The translations under genes were made by a program, and so were the position numbers. Positions 45,174 through 56,862 of a stretch of 64,000 bases of DNA are shown piece by piece. Within the stretch, counting starts at the first letter, position 1. Each line of letters starts with the position of its first letter. Source of the DNA: Paracamarosporium sp. OC-R06-R3 (taxonomy: Eukaryota > Ascomycota > Dothideomycetes > Pleosporales > Didymosphaeriaceae); the NCBI GenBank assembly GCA_019828545.1, contig JACVRA010000120.1, positions 186,001-250,000 of the forward strand, read 5' to 3'. Under the pieces are notes generated by a model. It made no database searches. It had not been told where the DNA came from and saw nothing but the letters and a program-made list of their open reading frames with translations.

Positions 45174-47099
45174 ATGTACCTCAACTCGCGTAGCGTGCTA
45201 ATGGCTGTTTGTATGTCATTGTTTGCGTTCGAAGCCACTGCCCTTGTGCTCAGGCCAATAACGACAGTTCCCACAAATCCTAAAAGTGGACCTGGAAAAC
45301 ACGCTGAGAAACCTCCGGATGTTCAATTCGTCCCAATCAAGGACCCTGGAGAGATAACTGGAAGATTTGTGAAACGAGAGAAGAAAGGCAATAGCTGCTA
45401 CGACCCCTCCAGTCAGAATGAATTTTTGTGGGGCGCATATGGTAAGTACGCTGCAAGGCCAATTCATCATATGTTGCAAGAACATTGCAACAGGCTGATA
45501 GATAACAATAGCTGGAAACAATTTATACATGGCCAATTTTACCCTTCGAGCACCACAGGACGAAGAACTTATTCTGCCGATCGAGAACTTTGCTAAGGAG
45601 CTCAAGTCCATCAAGTGTGGTGAGCCGGGAGAAGGTATGACCCTTACTTTCCAGGACCAAAAGTCTTTCGACTATGCGCAGAAGCAGTGGAAGTGGGTCG
45701 ATGACGAGGACATCAATCATTTCGTCCTGGTTACCGAGCCGGATCAGTGCTACCAGGGTGATGATCGCTCACCATATCTCGTCAAGACCATTAATTTCGA
45801 TAGCTCAAAACTCACAGCATGCCTCAAGGCAGAAGAGGTGGAATGGAAAGATGTAGCGCAGGACTTCCACCTCACCACGTCGCATGAATATGTTAGCCCA
45901 GACATTGTCAATGTAACGCATCCTCATCTAGTCAAGAAAAAAGACGCCAAATTCGATTTGAGCATGAATTACGACCAGCAGATCTTTAATTTTGGCAAAG
46001 AATCAGAGCAGACCTCGGGGATGAGCCTCACTGCAAATGCAAAAATCTCCACTGGTGGGTCCATGGTTGCCGACTTTGACATCGACACGGTCCTGGGATG
46101 GCCCAAAGATGTGAGCATGAGGGTACATCCACAAGGCGTGTATGGCCAGATTATGCTTGAGCTGAACGCCAATGGTACCCTCGGCAAGCCGCTGGATTGG
46201 GCTTTGACACCCAAGATTGAGATCCCTGTTGGTGCGCTGAGTATCAAAGGTATCCTTGAGATTGGTCCGTATATTACTATGGGTGTTCATTATGGTTCTT
46301 CTGCTCTCACAGGCACTGCCACATGGTCAGCCGGAGCTAAAGCCTCACTCAAGGACACCGCTGAGGTAAAGGTTACGCTACTTGGGGATGGAGAGAACAG
46401 TATTAAAGATTGGACTCCTGATTTTGAGAAGATTGATCCTACTTTTAGCGCGGAAATTGCTGGTGATGTACGCGCTTGGGGTGAACTCGGAGTGCAGTTC
46501 AAGGCAGAGGTTCTTGGCCGTAAGTTCGACACACGTCACTGTCCTTATATCAGGCCTAAGCTAACGATGTCACAGTTTGGGGTTATCAAGCCAGTGTCGA
46601 TGCCGAGCTACCCTATTTTGAGGCAAAGCTGGCTGCACAAGTCAACTCGAAGGGTGTGTGTGGTAGCCAGAAGACATTAGGTGTAGAAGTAGACGCTGGT
46701 GTTGGGATCAATGTGCACCTCGATGTGGGCAAGGTCGACCAAAGTCCTGATTTCCAAACCGACCTTTTCGACACGCGATGGCCACTCTTTTCTACCTGCA
46801 TGGGATTTGGCCCTGATATCCAGACGCTGATGCCGACACCCGAGCTGACACTAACAGAAGAGTCAGAATCCACTCTGTCTGTCGAGCTTACTGAATTGCC
46901 TGTGGGCACGGGTACAGGTGGCTTGAGTACTCCTGGAACAGAGCGTCCTACGGTAGTTATTACAACAGGACCTCCACGGGCAACAAGAACCGGAGCGATA
47001 GGCACGGGCACAATTAGTAGTGAATTCCTAATTACAGCGAATAGCACCTTGATTATAATGGCAAACAGGCGACCGACAGCTGTGCACAACGGGTGGTAG
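45174..47099 (+). CDS. Secreted DUF7029/DUF7223-type protein
   Basis: Three exons: 45174-45441, 45512-46519 and 46576-47099; 599 aa. A signal peptide (MYLNSRSVLMAVCMSLFAFE) is followed by a propeptide-like region with a KR site (GRFVKREKK, about residue 63). The domain order fits the fungal DUF7029 (N-terminal, including MANFTLRAPQDEELILPI) plus DUF7223 (C-terminal, beta-rich, with SMNYDQQIFNFG and PLDWALTPKIEIPVGALSI). The last exon carries a Cys pair region GVCGSQKTLGVEV and FSTCMGFGPDI, then a Thr/Pro/Gly-rich tail. There is no clear GPI signal at the end (NGW). The role is unknown; these proteins are usually predicted to be cell-wall or extracellular. It is the only intact gene in a 10-kb gene-poor stretch. 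Confidence 0.78.
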
Positions 47100-47279
47100 A
47101 GAAACCACGCCCGGTACGGATTTGAGGTAGGATTAAACGGTTAGTATGTCTTTAAAGTTTGTTGTATATTTTGAGTTATTTTAATAGGTTGTCTGCTAAG
47201 TGTATATATAATATATTTATTCCTGATAACATGTACAGAAAGATCTTGAGGAACTGAAGAGTATATAAGTAAAGATGAC

Positions 47280-47286
47280 AAAAAAA
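47280..47286 (-). terminator. Pol III terminator of the tRNA-Thr gene
   Basis: Seven A on the plus strand (T7 on the coding strand), 10 nt beyond the discriminator base. Confidence 0.75.
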
Positions 47287-47296
47287 GGTGAACAGA

Positions 47297-47375
47297 TGCC
47301 CACTGTCAGAATTGAACTGACGACCTTATCATAGCTTCATACTAGTGATACGCTCTACCACTGAGCCAAGCGGGC
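47297..47375 (-). tRNA. tRNA-Thr(AGT) with a short anticodon-loop intron
   Basis: On the minus strand: acceptor GCCCGCT pairs with AGTGGGC (one G-T), D-arm GCTC-AGTGGTA-GAGC, anticodon stem TATCA/TGATA, anticodon AGT after C32-T33, and T-arm GTCAG-TTCAATT-CTGAC. A 7-nt intron (TGAAGCT) follows position 37, the normal place for nuclear tRNA introns. The discriminator is A. The predicted mature length is 72 nt. Confidence 0.9.
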
Positions 47376-49917
47376 TGCTAATCGTATATTACAATCACAT
47401 GTTTGATGACAAATATTCTCAGTATATCACCTATATACATATCAAAAAATCTTTCCAACGATCGAGAAAGGAGAGGGCCATGTGTGATCGTTTCGCTGCA
47501 AAATTTTACACCCCACAAGCTTGTCAGTGCATTCAAGGATACGCGACGGTGTTGTGGGGCGTTACTAATTTAGCGCCCATCAAACTTGGTACTTTGGAAC
47601 AGCGACGATGACACTACAGGTACAGTACAAATTCTCCAAAGATGTTAGCGATCATACATTTTTTGACATTTAAACACTGTTTGGGATCCGTTTGCTGACC
47701 CAAACAAGAGTACCATAAAGTAGGAACTTGAAGAGCATTATGCATCATCCACCGTACCCGCATCACCTAAAACAAAAACTGACAGATCAAGCAAACGTCT
47801 TTTTTTCCACACACCCACTTCCTCTAACCATCAAGGTCTATCCTTCCTCAATCGTGGGCCTGACGTTCCTGAATTTTTCCCATTGGAGGATTAGCCCCCC
47901 AAAATCCCGTACTCCCGAATCGGGAAACTCTATCCATACTCCATGGATGAACCCTTACGCGGAACAGCAATCGACGGAAACGTGAACTTTGCTCTATCAG
48001 GCAGTTTGCAGGCGTGTCGCGCGAATTTTTGTATAAAAAAGCTCTTGGGTCCATGGTGTGTGACTAGGTTTTGCGATCCTTGTAGTAGGGCTTACTATCA
48101 TGTTGGGAGAGCTTCGGTAGCGCAATCTAGGAGGCTTAAAGGGCTTCCAGTACTTTAGAGTAAGGGATAGCTCTGCTTTGGCGCATTGTCGACGAAAGCG
48201 CAACACACTTAGGAAATTGCTCAACTGTGGCTAATCCGCAGTGAATGTAGGCCCTGCGCATTCATAGAAAGTAAGTAGGGGATAAAGTTCCTCGTCCGTG
48301 GATGTCATTATCGACGGTGAATTTATTCACTATCAGTTAGTTTATTAGTCTACAACACTTTAGATAAATTATTATCCTGCGTTACCGCACGACATCTCAT
48401 TATGAAGATCGACCGTACTGCGCATCATTGGTGTAGTGCTCGTAATTTCTCTGCAGACTAGTATCTAATACGCAGAGTGTAGTCCTGTTTTGTAATTGAG
48501 GGTTGTGCAATTCAAGGACCGGTGTGCTATTCTGGTGAAGGCGAGCCCCGCTCCAATTGGCGTCCACACACGCAAGGACAGCCTCAAAGAGGCCTTGATC
48601 ATCAGATCGTCGCCCCAATTCGACATGACTGCACTTCTTTACCACTCAACCGAGAGTCGCGCAAATGGACGATTTCCTCTTATTTTCAAGTCATGCTTGT
48701 GAATCCTTGTTCTTTAGAACGGCCTCAAAACGCTCGAAGCAAAACCTGCTCCCAATGAACCACTCTACCATCCGCTTCCATCATGTGGTACTTAGCACGC
48801 TAACCCCGATACCTCTAAGATTTTTTGCGAGTATAGCGCTCTCGATTGTATGCGTGCTATATAAGAACCTCTAGCCCTAGGATGCGGCATCGGCGGCGAT
48901 AGGTCATTGCGACCGAAATTGGCCGTGAAACGCTGAGAACCGCTTTGAAACCGAAAGCCCTATAATGCAAATCATGGTGGGCTTCGAGAGGTACGACGGC
49001 GGAAGCGTATTAGGGACGGACATGGCACCTATTGCGAAGGTAGCTGCGGCGGCGCCTCGAGATGGTCCCATAACTATTCATTGAAGTTGAAATACGGTCG
49101 GCATTTAAATCGCTAACCTTAGGGCAGCACAAGGGCTCTATATTGTGCCTTAGTGCTGGAGCTGCACCTTAAGTCTCGAAATGCCTGGGATACAAACAGG
49201 CAGATGGAGGGCAAACCGAGTTTGATGACCTGTAATAGTTCCCCCTTTTGAGAATATGGCGAGTCATGAACCAAAAAGATAGAGGACTGCCTAGGAACGC
49301 AGATTTGGCTCATTAATCATTAACGATGTTTGCCTCGGGTAAGCTTCACGATCATCACCCTACTCTGGCCCACGTGCACATATTCTTTTCCGAACGGAGT
49401 GATCTGGGGGGTTCGTGAGTCTCCAGCGACGAAAACTGCATGCGGACTGTTTCACCTGCTGGTCGCATCCCTATCCGTGCGCAACCTCCCCTATCTGGTA
49501 ATATCTGTCGTCCGTCGATAACTGGAACGACTGCGAACATTTGATAGCGCATGGTCTATGCATTCGCCTACAATCACGTGAGTGTCATGGGGCGGCTACA
49601 AGTTGCTTCAATTGGCTCGGAAGCTGTTCGCTCATTTCCGATGGTGCACGGTGTCATGGCGTGCATGGCGGGGTAGAACACACTGATTCAGGTTTCAGAT
49701 GAGGTTCGAAGCGCCCTATTTTGGTATTGAGACTTCTAGAGGATCCGAAATATGTGAACCCACAAAGGGTTGTGTGACAGACTGTGCTAGAATTCCTATG
49801 ACTGTAACCCTATATCGTGCAACCATCCCACCCACCAAACTGTCAACACTGGTGCTACACCACAAGCATGCAGTGCAGAAGGTCACATTGTTCAAGGACT
49901 TGTCCTCTAGCTATACA
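47376..49917. other. Intergenic, 2.5 kb
   Basis: No supported gene. Open frames are short and on both strands, without signal peptides or motifs. It belongs to the gene-poor compartment around 40-51 kb. Confidence 0.4.
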
Positions 49918-50925
49918 TTATTTGGACATTTTGCTCACCTCAACAACAGCATCCACCAATGCCTCCGGCTTCTCCTATGGTAGGTTATGGCCCGCGCCTT
50001 CCACCTGCCTATGGACCCTTCTTCCACTGAAATATTTCGCCGTCGTGCTTCCATTCGTAGCTGGAAAATTTCCATTTGCAGTCCCATCGAGCGTCACTGT
50101 GGGTACGCTGATCTGCGGCGATTCTAACAACAGTCTCTCCACTCCCGCGTAATTAGGATCCCCAATAGCCTACAAAAGGCGATACTGATATACGTGTCGC
50201 ACAATAACGACGTAGCCAGGGTTGATGAAAGTTTCAGCGGCTCGATCCAGATCAGCTTCGGTGAAGTTCCATTGAGGGGAGTTCCGCGCCCAAACGACTC
50301 TCGCGATTTCTTTCGGATTGTGTAGAAGCGCTTGCTCACCGCGCGGTGTGAGGAAGTAATAGAAGTACCAGAACCCGCTTTCTATCTGTGGTTCAAGTGG
50401 TTCCCATGCAATGGCCAAGTTCTGAATCTGATAGCTGTTCACGCTCACGAGTCCGTCGCATCTCTCGGGCCACAGTGTTGCTGCGATGTTCGCGCCTCGG
50501 CCTCTCTAATCATACCCGGTGAATATTGCTTTTTGAACCGATAATGCGTCGAGTAATTCGATGATATCGTACCCTAGTGCTGCCTGCTCGACAGAGCGAA
50601 AGGTTGTAGGAAAGAGGAAAGTGGTAGGGCCGTTACCGCGCAGGTGGGGCACTATAACGCGATAGTTGAGCGCGGCGAGAGCAGGCGCAACATCAATGTA
50701 TGAATGGATGTCGTAGGGCCAGCCATGAAGCAGCAAAACGACTTGTCCGCTGACTGAACCGGTTTCGTAATATGCGACCCGTAGACGAGAAGTATTGACA
50801 TACTTCAGCGGTTGCAGATGAGGTATACTTGGGATTGATGTAATCATATTCGGGTGAGGAATTGATCGGCAGATCGTAGATACAATTAGAGTCGACAACG
50901 TAACGGACGTGAGAAGATTCCTCAT
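49918..50925 (-). pseudogene. Secreted alpha/beta-hydrolase (epoxide-hydrolase-like) with three in-frame TAG stops
   Basis: One 336-codon frame from ATG 50925 to TAA 49918-49920, with no frameshift but three TAG codons at 50506-50508, 50170-50172 and 49975-49977. The N-terminus MRNLLTSVTLSTLIVSTICR is a signal peptide. LLLHGWPYDIHSY is the HGWP oxyanion-hole motif, and IFTGYD followed by the first TAG is the nucleophile elbow, where relatives have a Trp directly after the catalytic Asp (GYDWGG). Further conserved pieces are NIAATLWPERCDG, SGFWYFYYFLTPRGE, VPTVTLDGTANGNFP and GAGHNLP, the last containing the catalytic His. The family hydrolyses epoxides or haloalkanes. The stops fit G-to-A or C-to-T changes (TGG or CAG to TAG), as repeat-induced point mutation would make. 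Confidence 0.85.
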
Positions 50926-51614
50926 TGCACTGAAGTGAACTCTTCCATTGTACTCAAAGCTGGTTTAGTGGGCTTTATCGAGCATTTATACTGCTGCAAT
51001 ACTTGTAACAATCCGCGTAATGATGACTTGTCATGGCTGTGTAGTCGTCAGTGTGGTTTGTAGCACTCTCAACCCCGAGGAGATGGTACAAGCTATACGC
51101 AACGGATTTTGATAGTAGGAGACTGTGTTGGTTAGCGTGTTATCTCCAATCGGGTTCTCTCGCATGCTGATATACTCTGAGATTTCTTAGTGAAAAGTGA
51201 ACTCTAAACCCCGAGCTCTGTGATCCGCTCCAGCCAGAGGAAGTGATTCATTTATCATCCATCCTGATGTAATCGTTCTAACTTATTCAAGACATTGAAT
51301 TCAACTTTGCTCTAGAAATTCAGCTCGTGTTTCCCATGCAGAGTTCGTAGAGCACCTAGCCTCGTATCGCATCACATGACCAGCCATCCTTTGCATTGTC
51401 AATTTGCGATGCCTTCGCTTCAAGGTCCATTCAATCTTTCGTTTTTTACTTGTTCCGACAATCGCAGTAGAGCACTTACTTCTGATCCTGAGCCGATCTA
51501 TGAGATCCCGACATTATTTTTTTTCCTGTCGAACGCTCTCAACTAGAGTAATCTAAACGGTTTAGTAGAGAACGATGGAGATGAATAAACATGGAATTAT
51601 CTCTATCGGTGGTT
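50926..51614. other. Intergenic, 689 bp
   Basis: Upstream of the hydrolase pseudogene, downstream of the TauD gene. No gene seen. Confidence 0.4.
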
Positions 51615-52804
51615 CTAAGCTGAGCTTAATGCCTCCCTCCTTGACTTGCTCGTTGGGTCGAGATACGGTCGTTCACCGAGTGAAACAGCCCTCTGACCTG
51701 TTCGAGAACCATCATAATCAAACGTAGCGGTATGGTACACCGAGCGATTATCCCAGATCGCCAAATCATTCACGTTCTGCCACCGGTGGCGCACCTGAAG
51801 ATCGTGGTTTTCGACAATCAATTGCACAAACCAATCCAAGGTGCGCTTACTTTCCTCCTCAGTCAGCTCGTTTATCTTAGCTACGTGGTGTCCAACGCCA
51901 AAGACCGACTTCCATCCTGTCACTGGGTTTGTGCGAGTTACCGGATGCGTCGCTATTAACTCTGTTCCAACATTCTCCGGCGCACCACGCGGCTTGCTGT
52001 AGATCTCGAAATTGTTTTCTTTGGCGGCCTCGTTGAAGCCTGGCTGTGCATACGTGGCAGTGAGTTGGTCAAAAAACTTCTGATACGGCTCGGATAGTCG
52101 ATCGTATAATTCGTATCCTGATGCCCAGAGGGTATCTTTCATGTTTACATCAGTCAGGAACTTTAGTTCTTTAGTTGCCTCTCAAGAACCATGACTTACC
52201 ACCGCCGGTCTTTGGCAGCTCGATTAGCCTTAAGAGAGCATAGTCACTGGGAATGGGCTCGAAGGTAATATCACTGTGCCAACCTCCTTTTGCGCTCTGC
52301 TTCTTGTTGAAGTTCAAAATGCGGTTCTTGTATAGCTGTTTCGCCTGCTCTGAGCTGATGACGCTGATCTCATCGTCTTTGCCGCCGAGACGCCGACCTG
52401 AATTGCTGACTGGGTGAATATGCAGTTTCGATGTTTTGGGCTTTCCGGAAAGCTCTCCAAGCCGTTGTGCTAGTTCCTTCTGCAGGTCATTGTCAAGGTC
52501 ATCTTGTTTGCGGAAGAAAACCACCCCTCTTTGTGAGACTGGTGTTGTATTTGTGAGTTGATGAAACTCTAAATGTTTTTTAGTCGTACGCACTTGTAAT
52601 AGCTAGATCGCGCAGGAGCTCATCCGAGTTCTCCGCACGCAGCCAGTCTTTCAGGTTGACCTCTTTGAATTCTCGGCCGATAATGGGAGTGACATCGAAA
52701 AATTCGTATTGATCAAGGACACCCTTCAACTGAAGCGGTGCGGGATACGTGGTATTGGCTGGGGCACCCTCTTGGCCAACGGCGGTGATCGTTTCGGTAG
52801 ACAT
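51615..52804 (-). CDS. TauD/TfdA family 2-oxoglutarate-dependent dioxygenase
   Basis: Three exons (minus): 52594-52804, 52200-52538 and 51615-52135, with introns 52539-52593 and 52136-52199; 356 aa. The iron-binding HxD is in GGWHSDITFEP (about residue 156), the distal His in SVYHTATFDYDG (about 317), and the 2-oxoglutarate-binding Arg shortly after. The splice at exon 2/3 gives LPKTGGDTLWASGYELYDRL, a strong family signature. Fungal members oxidise sulfonates such as taurine, or alkyl sulfates, releasing sulfite or sulfate for sulphur nutrition. The adjacent divergent DAL5/SEO1-type transporter supports such a role. Substrate choice (taurine, other sulfonate, or an unrelated acid) is not decided by the sequence. 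Confidence 0.92.
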
Positions 52805-53978
52805 GATATTTCAATGACAAGGTTGGCCAGTTCTGTTTTGGACGCGTGGTACTGAAATCTGCATAGTTTTCCATTCTTATACAGACCAGCTGATACATCT
52901 AGAACCATACGGAGGTGGCATAGACTGATAGTCTTAGCGCACGATATCTAATCTCAGGCTATGGCAACATTACAGGGTCATCGCTCGTAAGACGCATGCG
53001 AACGCTTTCCTTGCATTCTGTTCGCTGATGGAGCTCATACTACTGCTGGTAGTATCTGGTCAAGCTTTGGGTGTTGTGGCCAGCTGAGGGGTAGAGGCGA
53101 CGAAATGTGGGGGGATTATTGCGTGCTCGGCGATCAAGTGCAAGTCCAATTGACCACATCGACTGTCTACGTTATTGGATCTAACAGCACAATCGTATTC
53201 GTCTGTTGAGTATTCATGTGCTCTGCAACGCACCGTTTCATTCGGTGCGTGATCCGGTCTTCTGCGTGTTCTTTTTCGAACGATACAAACCTCGCGAAGA
53301 TTGGAGGCTATTCACGTGCGCCATAGAGAAAAGCACATCGCGATGGTGTCATTTTCGCGCAATATCACTCGGTGATGTATGGGTTATTTAAGCTACACTG
53401 AGGGTGAAACTGCGTCTCAGCCTTCGATGAACCTCTCTTTTGTGTGGATACCACACCTTGACGAGCTCCTGCAGGTCTATATACACGTCAGAAGTCGGTT
53501 AGATACGCTGATCACTAGTCATTGCATCAATAAAGCATTAGTAGACGTGCTTCTCCATAGTGGTCTCGAAATGTATATCTAGTGTGCTTGATGACCGAAA
53601 AGCACAAGAGAAGACGCATAGCCGATTACAGCATCGGTCATACGGTTTTCTATCCCTACTTTCGAACTATCTTCGAATGTCCAGAGGCTTCTGCTCAGCC
53701 CTGGATCTAGTCTCAATCTCACCAAAAAGCAATAAGTCAGTATCAAATCCTGATAAGGGCACCACCCTTATCAACATACTTTTAATCTTCACACTAGGTA
53801 TGTACTTGGCTGCAGCCCAGACATTATTGGAAATTCTCGGCTGAAATGGCGTAAAGTCTGAGGTGGCTTGGCAAAGCTCGACTTTGTCTGTGTTAAGATT
53901 CTATAAGTCATTATGTCGCGCGTACCAATTGTATGGTAGACGCCTGCTCTGTTTCTAGCATGTACTCATTTGTCTAAG
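52805..53978. promoter_or_regulatory. Divergent upstream region of the dioxygenase and transporter genes
   Basis: 1.17 kb between divergent ATGs, the likely site of shared regulation for the pair. No gene seen within it; I could not point to a specific regulator site with confidence. Confidence 0.45.
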
Positions 53979-56037
53979 ATGTCAGTTACATTTACAGTAC
54001 CCGGGGGATCTACAAACCCAGATTATGGGACAACAATCATTTCTAAAAGTGTTCTAGAGAAGGATGGATCGACAAACACGATAAACGAAGGCATTCCGCC
54101 TCTAGGAATACCGAAGGAGGAGAAACGATTTTGGTTCCAAAGAGCGCGGTCTTATGATCCGAATGCGATTGCGACATTGGCAAGCATGCTCTCAGCAGCT
54201 CAACTCTTGCATTCGCTAATCCAAGAAGCCCAGTGTTTATGACAACCCGGACACATCAAAACAGTACCAGCCTCGTTCGGACTGGTGAGAATTTCCTCTC
54301 ACACTCTTAAGTATTGCTACTAATCATGTTGCTAGGGAGAATCTACACAGATTTAACCCTTTGGTAAGATGGACATGGGGTGAAGAGCATAGAATTATTC
54401 GAAAGATCGATATCCGCATCTTGATATTCACTTGCTTTTGCTTCATGGCCCTAGAGCTCGACCGCGCCAATATCCAGCAAGCGAACACGGACAATTTCTT
54501 GCATGATCTTGGACTCACCACCAATGACTATAACCTTGGTAACACAGTGTTCAAGCTGAGCTTCCTGTGTGCAGAGCTTCCTTCACAACTAGTGAGTAAG
54601 TGGATGGGCCCGGATCGTTGGATACCTTTACAAATGATGTTGTGGTCCATCGTTGCCACGAGCCAGTATTGGCTATCCGGACGAGACAGCTTCCTGGCTT
54701 GCCGCGCAATGCTCGGTATCCTGCAAGGTGGCTTCATTCCTGACGTTATACTCTACCTCTCATACTTCTACAAGCACCATGAGTTGTCAATTCGCTTGAG
54801 CTTCTTCTGGACGGCGATGAGCGTCGCAGATATCGTTGCGGGGTTTTTGGCATACGGACTGCTGCACATGAGAGGTATTGAAGGCCAAGCTGGTTGGCGG
54901 TGGATGTTTCTTATCGAGGTAAGCATGATCTCTCCTGTTTGATTAACACCCGGTGTGCAAAGATGGTGTAGTCTACATACTGCATTGCAATTGACCATGT
55001 TAAGGGCCTTATCACTTTCTTTATTGGAGTATCTGCAGTGTTACTCATGCCTGCTGGCCCATGTCAAACCATTAGCTGGGCGCGTGGCAAAAATGGCTGG
55101 TTCACCCCTCGGGAAGAAGAGATCATGGTTAATCGAGTGATTCGAGATGATCCATCCAAGGGAACAATGCACAACCGGCAACCTGTCACACCAAAATTGC
55201 TATTCCAGTCTCTAAAAGATTATGATCTCTGGCCATTGTATATAATAGGCTTGGTTTTTCAGATCCCGATGACGCCACCTAACCAATATCTCACTTTGTC
55301 TTTGCGGGGTCTTGGCTTTGACACCTTCCAATCAAACCTGTTGGCCATACCCTGGACTGTCATTCATAGTGAGTGTTATCGAATTCCTCTTGAACAACCA
55401 GGGTCTGACCACTGACAGTCGTTCTGCTGCTGGCTTTGTCATACTCAGCAGAAATCTGTGGCGAATTGACATTCCACTGCCTCGTCGGTCAAATCTGGGC
55501 CTTGCCATTCCTGATATGGTTGAGCGTTGCTGATATTGCCAACACAAATCGATGGATAGTATGGACTATGATTACCTTGCTTCTAAGCTACCCTACCGGT
55601 TAGTCTAGTTCTAATATGTAGATGCTCCGGCTGACATCATGCACAGCACATGCGATCCAAGTAGGTTGGAACAGCAGGAACTCAAATGCAGTACGCTCCC
55701 GCACCGTGTCTGCCGCAGCCTACAACATGTTCGTACAAGCCGGTGGCATTGTATCATCTAATATCTACCGCAAAGATGACGCGCCTAACTATAAACGTGG
55801 AAATAGGGCGCTCCTTGGAATTGCCATTATGAACATCGCAATGTATTGCTTGACAAAAGCATATTATGTGAGGCGTAATAGATCGAAAGACAAGAAATGG
55901 AATGCGATGACAACAGAACAGCGACTAGAGTACTTGAACACAACTACGGACGAGGGAAACAAAAGGGTAAGTAGTATCGTCGTGGGCAGGAGACTTATTG
56001 CTTACATAGATAGTTGGACTTCCGCTTTGCGCATTAG
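53979..56037 (+). CDS. MFS anion transporter, DAL5/allantoate permease (SEO1-like) family
   Basis: Seven exons: 53979-54179, 54226-54284, 54336-54918, 55005-55368, 55419-55598, 55647-55966 and 56014-56037; 576 aa. Intron 1 has a GC donor (GCAAGC) and joins [10 protein letters not shown] to [20 protein letters not shown], matching the family's N-terminal block. [20 protein letters not shown] and the first transmembrane segment [19 protein letters not shown] follow. Twelve transmembrane segments are expected; [34 protein letters not shown] and [20 protein letters not shown] are typical of the anion:cation symporters. The protein ends KRLDFRFAH, also typical. Related transporters import allantoate, sulfonates (Seo1/Soa1), nicotinate or dipeptides. 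The neighbouring TauD gene favours an organosulfonate; this is inference from context. Confidence 0.9.
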
Positions 56038-56862
56038 AGCCGCCGTAGTATCTTGCAATGATGGAGAAGGTAGTCGAGCCTATAGTAGTGATGTATCGTG
56101 GCATCGTCGTTCGCAGCTAGATGATATTCTGTCTGAATATGGCGAGATAGACAGATTGTATCATCGTTTTCTGGTCATTAATGTAACGAAATTTTGCGTT
56201 ATATCCTCTACCTTAAGCCGATGATTCTGCTTAAGGTCGACTCACATAAAGGGAGCTCATTGTTACAATCAAGATGAATGATGCTCTGTGATATGTGCAA
56301 GGAAACTCTAAATCTATCTCTTGGTCGTTACGACAGGACGAATCGCGATAGATATTCTAAATGTACAGGAATAGCAGTGGTCTTCGGTTGTGGAAAGAAA
56401 TATGGAGATAAAGTTTTTACCATTATGTGATCTTCGCAAAGCTCTCATGGAGCCCGTTTATCAAATCATGTCTTCTGATTATTTATCGCACAGAACGACG
56501 CTGCGATGACCAATAAGGTTGAGCATACTACCACAAACTTGCAAAAAGATACCTACTGAATCGCGAGGTGCAGTCTTGATACAGGTGGCGTTTGAGCGTG
56601 GCCATGGGAAACGCGTTAGCCGTAGGGTGTACCAGACTATTCCTCTTTAGACTAGGAGCCACAAGTGTTGCATCATTGTTCAGGCTGAGTACGTTTTACT
56701 GTCTCACTACACTCTGACTTCATGAACATGTGCACGCACATCGCTAAACTTTCTAATCAACGGTAGGGTGTAGGTTAATGGCAACTACCTCAAACTAGGA
56801 CCCAAGGCAAAATCAAGCCATGCGAATCTTGAAAGAACTACCGGTCAGTCAACTCCAGTTAC
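56038..56862. other. Intergenic, 825 bp, convergent 3' ends
   Basis: Lies between the convergent transporter and coiled-coil genes. No coding signal seen except a possible short last exon of the minus-strand gene near 56790-56830. Confidence 0.4.

Noticed and set aside
47728..49521. Several 60-90 codon frames between tRNA-Thr and the hydrolase pseudogene
   Set aside because: None has a signal peptide, domain or exon structure.
51615..56037. A secondary-metabolite biosynthetic cluster around the dioxygenase and transporter
   Set aside because: No polyketide synthase, NRPS, terpene cyclase, P450 or pathway regulator lies anywhere in the window.
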